From: Halopseudomonas litoralis
Lineage (GTDB): Bacteria > Pseudomonadota > Gammaproteobacteria > Pseudomonadales > Pseudomonadaceae
Length of the DNA: 64,000 bases
Direction: 5' to 3'
Assembly (NCBI RefSeq): GCF_900105005.1
Contig: NZ_LT629748.1
Location: 3,100,001 to 3,164,000 of the forward strand
The notes under the pieces are model-generated. The model worked only from the letters and a program-made list of their open reading frames with translations. It was not told the origin of the DNA and did no database searches. The position numbers were made by a program, and so were the translations under genes. Shown in pieces: positions 57,919 through 64,000 of this stretch; position 1 is the first letter of the stretch, and the number at the start of each line of letters is the position of its first letter.

Positions 57919-58038
57919 TTTTTGAATAATCGCGGAAGATCTAACCTGGATTTTTCCCGCTGGCTCGCTGAAGGCAAGGAAACAAGCAGGCCTGCGGCCA
58001 TTATCCGGCAAGACCTGCTTGATAGTGGTGCGACTAAT

Positions 58039-59313
58039 TCAGTCCCAAAGGACGTGCAGTTTGTGCGGACCTCGCAGCTGCGCGCCGGTAATTTCCGGAG
58101 CCGGTTTGGAAGGATCGAGACGGATGTTCGGCAACATGTCCAACACCGCGTTGACGGCGCAATTTATTTCAGTCTTGGCGACGAACTGTCCAATGCACAT
58201 GTGCGGCCCGAAACCGAAACCGAAGGACGGACGCTGGCGACGGTCGATATCAAAGGTATCGGCGTTATCAAAGAATTCTTCGTCCCGGTTGGCTGAGCTG
58301 ACGATGCACGACACCATCGCCCCCTTGGGGATCTTGACCCCGCGAATTTCGGTTTCCTCAGCCGTCTGGCGCACCTTGAACGTCGCAACAGGCTCGAAAC
58401 GAATCGATTCGTCAATCGCCTTATTCACCAGGCTGCGGTCGTTGCGCACGCGATCAAGAAGTTCCGGATTCTCCAGCAGCAGCGTCATCAGCGTGCCGAA
58501 TGTCCGGGTGGTGGTTTCACCGGCTGCGGGCAGCAACGAGCGCACGAACGTGGTGATTTCATGATCATCAAGCGAGCGGCCTTCATACTCGGCCTTGATC
58601 AGACGACTAATCAAATCATCGCCATCCCCACCTTCCGCGCGGCGCTCGGCGACCACTATCTTGATCGCATCATAGAGCGCGACTACCGCTTCCATGGCGG
58701 CTTTCTTCGCCGCCTGGGCCTTGGCCGGATCGACCTGGGGACCAGCGAGAATGGCCAGCGCCCAGGCAGCGTACTGCTTGATTTTTTCAGGCTGGTCGTT
58801 GGGAAAGCCAATCAATGAATAGATGACGCGGATCGGGAAATACAAGGCAAAATCCATCAGGTCCGCGCCCTTCTGCGGCGCCATCGGAACCAGAAATTCC
58901 TCACGAATGACCTTGTCGATGCGATCTTCCTTCCAGCGATTGACCGTGTCCGGCATGAATACCGGTTGCAACAGATTACGCATGTTCTTGTGCTGATCAC
59001 CGTCCATTGCGGTAAGAATCAACCCATCAAAGAAAGCACCCAGTCCTTCTGCGATGAACCCGCTGGTAAACTGGGTAGCGTCACGCATGACACGCATAAC
59101 GTCGTCGTATTTGAACAGAGTGAAACAAGGTCGATCAGGGTCGACACCCGCTATCGACGGGACGCCCAGGCGTTCCATGAAATTCCCTTCCAGTACCGGG
59201 CTGTTTTTGCGCATCTCTGCATAGGCTGCATGCAAATCAATATCGTTGCCCTGATAATTGCTCGCCACATCGGCGAACACCTGCTCAAGGTTACTTTTGT
59301 TTTGTTCAGACAT
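58039..59313 (-). CDS. Cytochrome P450
   Basis: A 424-residue soluble bacterial P450. The I-helix AAGETTTRTFG (oxygen activation), ESIRFEP (ExxR), and FGFGFGPHMCIGQFVAKTE with the haem-ligand Cys at about residue 373 are all present. It has no membrane anchor, so it needs a ferredoxin and reductase, which are not nearby. It most likely hydroxylates the substrate of the surrounding catabolic cluster, perhaps a terpenoid, steroid or alicyclic acid. Substrate is not identifiable from sequence. Confidence 0.93.
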   Translation of the reverse strand: MSEQNKSNLEQVFADVASNYQGNDIDLHAAYAEMRKNSPVLEGNFMERLGVPSIAGVDPDRPCFTLFKYDDVMRVMRDATQFTSGFIAEGLGAFFDGLILTAMDGDQHKNMRNLLQPVFMPDTVNRWKEDRIDKVIREEFLVPMAPQKGADLMDFALYFPIRVIYSLIGFPNDQPEKIKQYAAWALAILAGPQVDPAKAQAAKKAAMEAVVALYDAIKIVVAERRAEGGDGDDLISRLIKAEYEGRSLDDHEITTFVRSLLPAAGETTTRTFGTLMTLLLENPELLDRVRNDRSLVNKAIDESIRFEPVATFKVRQTAEETEIRGVKIPKGAMVSCIVSSANRDEEFFDNADTFDIDRRQRPSFGFGFGPHMCIGQFVAKTEINCAVNAVLDMLPNIRLDPSKPAPEITGAQLRGPHKLHVLWD

Positions 59314-59433
59314 GACGCTATCCTTTTGTTGTTCCTGATATAGCTTCTCAGCTTATGCGTGAACGAGCGAAATTTGAACCCTTTTGGGTTTATTGCTCAA
59401 TAACCGTCTTCTTAACTTAGCCAACCCCTCGTC

Positions 59434-59447
59434 GGCAGGCGCCTGCC
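59434..59447. promoter_or_regulatory. 14-bp perfect palindrome in the P450/CMD intergenic region
   Basis: GGCAGGCGCCTGCC is identical on both strands and is bracketed by CCCC and GGGG, so it can form a longer hairpin. It lies downstream of the CMD-like gene and upstream of the P450 start. A terminator or an operator. Confidence 0.4.
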
Positions 59448-59542
59448 CTTGGGGCTTGCTCATGTACAGTTCTGGGTCAAGCGCACCATTAGCTGACCGA
59501 TGCGGTTCAGTAGAAACTTATCGCGATTCCAAGTGTTCATAA

Positions 59543-60052
59543 TCAGGTTTCATAAGCCTGCTGGACATAAGTCATGCGGCCGCCAGCCAGCATAAGCGCG
59601 CAATACATGTTGAGCTCGGTGATTTCTGCCAGGCTGAAGAATTCCATCAAGGCGCCATAGTGCTGGTCACCCAATTCCATATAGTCACCGGCAAAAAGCT
59701 CGGCGTAGCGCAGGGCAGCCTGCTCGGGCGGAGAAAAGCGGTCGCTGTCTGTTGCCAGGCAGGCGATATCGTCTTCGCTCACTTCATCCGACTTTCTCGC
59801 CAACTGACAGGCTTTGCAGGTAGTAATGCTTGCGATCTTCAGGCGAACCAGCTCTTTGAGTCGCTCACCCAGCAAACTCTGTGTATGGAACTGCTCGAGC
59901 AACGAAAGCCACACTTGCGCTATCGCTGGGCGATGCGCCCAGACCTGGACAGGCACGCTCGAACTGAGCATTCCTGAAGCCAGGCCTCGATCCAGAGCAG
60001 TCGCCAGGCTCTCGGGCAAAGCCGAAAGCGGAACCGGTGTAATCCTAGACAT
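59543..60052 (-). CDS. Carboxymuconolactone decarboxylase/AhpD-like protein
   Basis: A 169-residue alkylhydroperoxidase-D/CMD fold protein. LKELVRLKIASITTCKACQLAR carries the CxxC of the family with the usual arginine-rich helix; EQAALRYAELFAGDYMEL follows. The pair of cysteines suggests a redox or peroxidase-like role rather than true lactone decarboxylation. Starts 40 bases after the thiolase stop. The start at 60052 is chosen over one 57 bases upstream that would overlap the thiolase. Confidence 0.82.
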   Translation of the reverse strand: MSRITPVPLSALPESLATALDRGLASGMLSSSVPVQVWAHRPAIAQVWLSLLEQFHTQSLLGERLKELVRLKIASITTCKACQLARKSDEVSEDDIACLATDSDRFSPPEQAALRYAELFAGDYMELGDQHYGALMEFFSLAEITELNMYCALMLAGGRMTYVQQAYET

Positions 60053-60092
60053 ACAAGACCACCCTGCACCGACCTTGATCGACGCTGTCAGG

Positions 60093-61268
60093 TTAAGGAA
60101 GGCGCTCAATCAGGGTCGCGGTGCCCATGCCACCGGCGCAGCAGATGGCTTGCAGGGCATAGCGACCGTTCCGACGTTCGAGCTCACTCAACATAGTCGT
60201 CATGATCCGCGCACCGCTGGCACCAAGCGGATGCCCCAGCGCTACGGCACCGCCATTCACGTTCAAGCGGTCCGCCGGAGCACCAGTCTCCTTGAGCCAG
60301 GCAATCGGCACCGACGCAAACGCCTCATTGATTTCGAACAGGTCGATGTCCGCAAGCTGCAGGCCTGACTTGGCCAGAATTTTGTAAGTAGCTGAAATCG
60401 GACCTGTCAGCATCAGTGTCGGGTCAGCGCCCACTGTTGTGATCGATTTGATCCGTGCCCGTGCCCTCAATCCCAGTCTTGAGGCTGTTTCGGCCGACAT
60501 CAACAGCAGCGCAGCGGCGCCATCGGAAATCTGCGACGAGTTTCCAGCTGTTACCCGCCCGTTTTCCGGACGGAAGCTGGTTTTCAGCGTGGCCAGCTTT
60601 TCCAGGGATGTATCGCGACGAATGGTTTCGTCGGCGGCGAACAGGCCGGTGAACCCCTCGTAACCCTTTTCGCAGTACTCGCCCACCGGCACCGGCACGA
60701 TCTCCCGATCGAAGTGCCCCGCATCGACGGCAGCCGCAGCACGGCGATGGCTTTCCAGAGCGAAAGCATCCAGTTCTTCGCGGCTGATCTGCCACTTTTC
60801 AGCGACGCGCTCTGCCGCTTCGCCCTGCGACGTCAGCTCGTAGTGCTCCGTCGCCTTCCAACCGAAGGCTTCCCCATGAAGGTCTCGGTTGCTGCCCATG
60901 GGCACCCGGCTCATGTTCTCCGCCCCGCCCGCCACAACGATATCCGCTGCACCGGCAGCAATAGCGCCCATGGCCGCGTGCACCGCTGCCTCGCCGGAAC
61001 CACATTTGCGATCCAGCGTCAGGCCCGGCACCGAAGCCGGCCAGCCAGCGCCTAGCAACGCAGTACGCGCTATATTGGCCGACTGTTCACCGATCTGCGT
61101 CACGCAACCGAAGATCACGTCATCGATCTGCTCGGCGGACAGGCCCGTACGCTGAAGCAGTTCATTGATGACCAGCGATCCAAGGTGATCGGCCCGCACC
61201 CCGGCCAGGCTGCCGCGAAAGCGACCAACTGGGGTCCGTACTGCCTCCACAATGACGATGTCATTCAT
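60093..61268 (-). CDS. Acetyl-CoA C-acyltransferase (thiolase)
   Basis: A 391-residue thiolase with all catalytic residues: nucleophile Cys89 in LTLDRKCGSGEAAVH, His in GGAVALGHPLGASGAR and Cys in CCAGGMGTATLI. It cleaves the 3-ketoacyl-CoA to acetyl-CoA in the final step of a beta-oxidation round. Its start overlaps the stop of the 3-hydroxyacyl-CoA dehydrogenase gene (ATGA), so both are coupled. Confidence 0.94.
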   Translation of the reverse strand: MNDIVIVEAVRTPVGRFRGSLAGVRADHLGSLVINELLQRTGLSAEQIDDVIFGCVTQIGEQSANIARTALLGAGWPASVPGLTLDRKCGSGEAAVHAAMGAIAAGAADIVVAGGAENMSRVPMGSNRDLHGEAFGWKATEHYELTSQGEAAERVAEKWQISREELDAFALESHRRAAAAVDAGHFDREIVPVPVGEYCEKGYEGFTGLFAADETIRRDTSLEKLATLKTSFRPENGRVTAGNSSQISDGAAALLLMSAETASRLGLRARARIKSITTVGADPTLMLTGPISATYKILAKSGLQLADIDLFEINEAFASVPIAWLKETGAPADRLNVNGGAVALGHPLGASGARIMTTMLSELERRNGRYALQAICCAGGMGTATLIERLP

Positions 61269-62170
61269 AACGCGCTAGCCTTGAGCCCGGAAGCCGGAAC
61301 CCGATTGCCGTCTTCGTATTTGTATACGCCGTGGCCCGTCTTGCGACCGAGGCGCCCTGCTCCCACCATCTTGATGATCAGCGGACACGGGCGGAACTTC
61401 TCGCCGAGGGTTTCATGCAGATAGCGCAGCACGGAAAGGCGGGTGTCCCAGCCGGTGAGATCGCCGAGCTCCAGCGGGCCCATCGGGTGATTGAAACCCA
61501 TGCGCAGCGCCGTATCGATATCCTCAGCGGTAGCCGTGCCTTCCTGAAGCATGTACATCGCCTCGTTGCCCAGCAGCGCAGACATGCGGCTGGTAGTCAG
61601 CCCGGGAGATTCGTTCACCGTGATCGAGGTCTTGCCGATGGCATCGCAAAGATCCTTGGTTCTGGCCACTGTTTCATCGCTGGTGGCCAGGCCGCGCACC
61701 AGTTCGACCAGTTTCATCTTGTGCACAGGGTTGAAGAAATGCATACCAATGAAACGGTCAGGCACCGGAATCGAGGCAGCAATCTCGGTCACACTCAATG
61801 CCGAGGTGTTGCTGGCAATGATCGCGTTATGAGCCATTACTGCCGCAGCCTGGGCAACTACTGCCTTTTTCACCGCCAGCTGCTCGGAAACGGTTTCGAC
61901 CAGCACGTGGGCGCCGGCGGCGGCCTCCGTCAGATCACCATTGATCGACAGTCTGGCAAATGCGGCCTGCGCGGCTTCAGCGGTGACCTTACCCAGGCGC
62001 ATGCCATCGCCCAGTATTTTCTCGATGCTACTATAGGCTCGCTTGAGTGACTCGGCGTTGGTATCAACCAAAACGGTCTCGAAGCCCGAGCTCGCGAAAG
62101 CGTGAGCGATGCCGGTGCCCATCAGGCCAGCACCGACAACCACAACCTTGTTACTTTTATCAGCACTCAT
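61265..62170 (-). CDS. 3-hydroxyacyl-CoA dehydrogenase
   Basis: A 301-residue NAD-dependent enzyme: the Rossmann motif VVVVGAGLMGTGIAHAFA at residues 8-25, the catalytic His in GMHFFNPVHKMKLVELVRG and the C-terminal NHPMGPLELGDLTGWD. It oxidises 3-hydroxyacyl-CoA for the following thiolase. The start at 62170 follows GAGG; an earlier start at 62200 would overlap the FAH gene. Confidence 0.94.
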   Translation of the reverse strand: MSADKSNKVVVVGAGLMGTGIAHAFASSGFETVLVDTNAESLKRAYSSIEKILGDGMRLGKVTAEAAQAAFARLSINGDLTEAAAGAHVLVETVSEQLAVKKAVVAQAAAVMAHNAIIASNTSALSVTEIAASIPVPDRFIGMHFFNPVHKMKLVELVRGLATSDETVARTKDLCDAIGKTSITVNESPGLTTSRMSALLGNEAMYMLQEGTATAEDIDTALRMGFNHPMGPLELGDLTGWDTRLSVLRYLHETLGEKFRPCPLIIKMVGAGRLGRKTGHGVYKYEDGNRVPASGLKASAL

Positions 62171-62183
62171 TCGAAGAGCCTCT

Positions 62184-63035
62184 TTAAACGTTTTTTTCAC
62201 TGACCACGTTGCGCAGGGTGCCGATGCCCTCTACCGAAGCCTCCACAATATCTCCAGCATTAAGGAAGCGGCCTGTCCCCAATCCCACACCTGCGGGTGA
62301 GCCAGTAAACAGGATATCTCCGCAGGCAAAGCTCGACCGGGCCTGGACGAAAGCAATCAACTGCCCTACATCCCAGGTCATATCCTCCGTGGTGCCGTCC
62401 TGACGAACTTCGCCATTGACCGCCAGCGTCAGACGCAGCTTGGGTGATCCCTGGGGAAATTCGTCCTTGGTGACGATCCAGGGCCCGACGCCAGTGGTGC
62501 GATCTTGACTCTTGGCAGCAAACAGATCCATGCCAATGCCCTTGGGACCACTGCGCTGAAGATCACGCGCGCTGACATCATTGCCCACGGTATAACCGAG
62601 CACGCATGCGAGCGGATTCTGCAGATCGATCTGACTGCTGCCGATCACCGCGACAAGCTCAACCTCATGATCCAGCTCCTCAGTAAGCGGAGGAAAACGA
62701 ATAGGATCGTGGGCGCCGATCAAGGCGCCGTAAGCCTTGAGGAAAGCCACCGGCTGGGCCGGCGCCTCAAGGCCGAAGTCATCCTGCAAATGCTTCAGGT
62801 AATTGGCGCCCGCCACCACGACCCGGTTGACCGGATCGATTGGCGGCAAGAGCACAACATCGACCAGTGCCAACGGCGCGGAAGCGAGCGACAGCGCGCT
62901 GATTCCCGCACCAGCGGCGACCCGTGGAGCCCACTCCTGAAAGTCGCCCTGAATTGCGTTGACTTCATCGTGCTCCAGATCCACGACCGCCCAGAAAGGC
63001 TTACCGCCGTTGAGAGAACAGCGCGCCAGTTTCAT
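62184..63035 (-). CDS. Fumarylacetoacetate hydrolase family protein
   Basis: A 283-residue FAH-superfamily enzyme. VVVAGANYLKHLQDDFG opens the domain; EELDHEVELVAVIG carries the metal-binding acidic residues, and YTVGNDVSARDLQ and TGSPAGVGLG are family hallmarks. These enzymes hydrolyse C-C bonds of beta-dicarbonyl compounds or isomerise/decarboxylate ring-cleavage products. The start overlaps the amidohydrolase stop by one base (TGATG). Confidence 0.9.
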   Translation of the reverse strand: MKLARCSLNGGKPFWAVVDLEHDEVNAIQGDFQEWAPRVAAGAGISALSLASAPLALVDVVLLPPIDPVNRVVVAGANYLKHLQDDFGLEAPAQPVAFLKAYGALIGAHDPIRFPPLTEELDHEVELVAVIGSSQIDLQNPLACVLGYTVGNDVSARDLQRSGPKGIGMDLFAAKSQDRTTGVGPWIVTKDEFPQGSPKLRLTLAVNGEVRQDGTTEDMTWDVGQLIAFVQARSSFACGDILFTGSPAGVGLGTGRFLNAGDIVEASVEGIGTLRNVVSEKNV

Positions 63036-64000
63036 CAGGCACCTACCTTACCGGCTGCCTTGGCGGGGTCGCCCACCTTACCTATCTTGGCAGGATCAAG
63101 GTGCAGCAGCTCGCAGGCGTTCTTCCAGCGAATCCGGTCCATATCTTCTTGGGACAGCTTCAGGTCGGAGGTCAGATCGTGGCGCACCGCGTCACTGCCG
63201 CCAAAGTTCGAGCCGTACAGAACGCGATCAGCACCGATCACCTCGACCATAGCCTGACGCATCGGTACCTCATGCAGCTCAACGTCAAAGTAGAAGTTGC
63301 GCAGATATTCCAGGAAAGGCTTCTTATTGTAGGACACGTCAAGATTCGGGTTGGTCTGGGCCATGCGACCAAGCTGGTAAGGCACGAAGCCACCGCCATG
63401 AGTGATATAGACTTTCAGATTCGGGAAGCGATCAAACACACCACCGTTGATCATGTACCAGAAACACTTGGTTTCATCGTAATTCATGCCGAGGATTGCG
63501 GTGGTTTCGTAGCGATCAGTATTGGCCTCTTTGCCCCAGGTCATTGACTGATTGTAGCCATGCACGAACATAGGCACATCCAGGTCGCACAGCGCTTCCC
63601 AGACAGGATCCATTTCCGGCGAATCGAACTCCAGGCCACCAAAGTTCGAACCGCCAGCTACCAGACCTTTGGCGCCAAGCTCGGTGACCGCGCGGCGAAT
63701 CTCTTTCGCTGCCTCGACAGGCACGTTCAACGGTGCATGGGCCCAGAACATCAGGCGATCCGGTGCGCCGGAGCAATATTTAGCCAGCGAATCGTTTACC
63801 GTGCGGGCAAAGGGAACGCCGAACTCAGCTTCAGCCCAGTACATGTAGCAATGGCTTGGCACGGATATGACCTGAGCATTCTGACCAGCCGCATCCATCC
63901 CCGCGAGGCGATGCTTGGGGTCGGCCCATTTAGCCATGTATTCAGCAACCTGCAGCGTTTCACCGCGAGCGTGGGCTTCACGCAGAGCGACCTTGCGCTC
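63035..64000 (-). CDS. Metal-dependent amidohydrolase, 5' end outside the window
   Basis: An amidohydrolase_2-type hydrolase whose frame stays open to the right edge (about 321 codons visible). VPMFVHGYNQS and VYITHGGGFVPYQLGRM hold the histidine ligands; the final motif reads LYGSNFGGSDAVRHD where relatives often show GSDYPH, so the catalytic aspartate region is slightly unusual. It is paralogous to the 56514-57821 protein and probably acts in the same pathway. It is the first visible gene of the long minus-strand cluster, which must continue beyond 64000. Confidence 0.85.
   Translation of the reverse strand, partial: ERKVALREAHARGETLQVAEYMAKWADPKHRLAGMDAAGQNAQVISVPSHCYMYWAEAEFGVPFARTVNDSLAKYCSGAPDRLMFWAHAPLNVPVEAAKEIRRAVTELGAKGLVAGGSNFGGLEFDSPEMDPVWEALCDLDVPMFVHGYNQSMTWGKEANTDRYETTAILGMNYDETKCFWYMINGGVFDRFPNLKVYITHGGGFVPYQLGRMAQTNPNLDVSYNKKPFLEYLRNFYFDVELHEVPMRQAMVEVIGADRVLYGSNFGGSDAVRHDLTSDLKLSQEDMDRIRWKNACELLHLDPAKIGKVGDPAKAAGKVGA

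Overview
The window comes from a gammaproteobacterium of the Pseudomonas lineage; a marine or hydrocarbon-associated Halopseudomonas-like species is my best guess. The evidence is the FabY-type ketoacyl-ACP synthase, SutA, the N-acetylglutaminylglutamine amide (NAGGN) osmolyte genes, the lipase/foldase pair, cytochrome c5 beside rep, and the order lptM-lysA-dapF-DUF484-xerC-HAD...sutA...amtB-glnK-ubiK-comM...EAL protein-rep, which matches the known Pseudomonas chromosomal arrangement. The DNA is moderately GC-rich, with AT-richer patches around the mobile elements.

Layout. 1-4.3 kb: a Ca2+/Na+ exchanger end and two chemoreceptors; the second, of the HBM type, carries a one-base frameshift in its first membrane helix. 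4.3-11.8 kb: acyl-CoA ligase, DUF3015 and DUF4105 envelope proteins, then a DAHP synthase preceded by two aromatic-rich leader peptides with terminator and hairpins, then SPFH/NfeD. 12-18.5 kb: secreted lipase and its foldase, the ydbH-ynbE-ydbL lipid-transport operon, and a phospholipase D-like protein. 18.6-27.8 kb: a GabD-type dehydrogenase with its MarR regulator, the three-gene NAGGN operon, and fabY.

27.8-30.6 kb: an orphan T6SS hcp with a sigma-54 promoter and three palindromic upstream sites, followed by a decayed formylglycine-generating-enzyme (FGE/SUMF1) gene split by an IS256-family element with an 8-bp target duplication. 30.6-46.3 kb: conserved core genes (GST, cyaY, lysA cluster, xerC, sutA, ammonium transport, ubiK, comM, a GGDEF/EAL protein, rep, cytochrome c5, tRNA-Arg). 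46.3-49.1 kb: island-like remnants downstream of the tRNA, with three 11-bp-spaced repeats and an IS66-family element (8-bp target duplication) that splits a small ORF.

49.1-64 kb: an SDR, then a long minus-strand gene series: two metal-dependent amidohydrolases, FAH-family hydrolase, 3-hydroxyacyl-CoA dehydrogenase, thiolase, CMD-like protein, cytochrome P450, three acyl-CoA dehydrogenases and an enoyl-CoA hydratase. It continues into a secreted cache-domain protein and folM-folE. The first eleven genes look like a complete oxidation route for an unidentified aliphatic, alicyclic or terpenoid/steroid-like substrate: P450 hydroxylation, CoA-ester dehydrogenation and hydration, thiolysis, and C-C hydrolysis.

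The two most interesting signals are the tandem leader-peptide attenuator before the DAHP synthase and the unassigned catabolic cluster. No CRISPR array or rRNA gene was seen.
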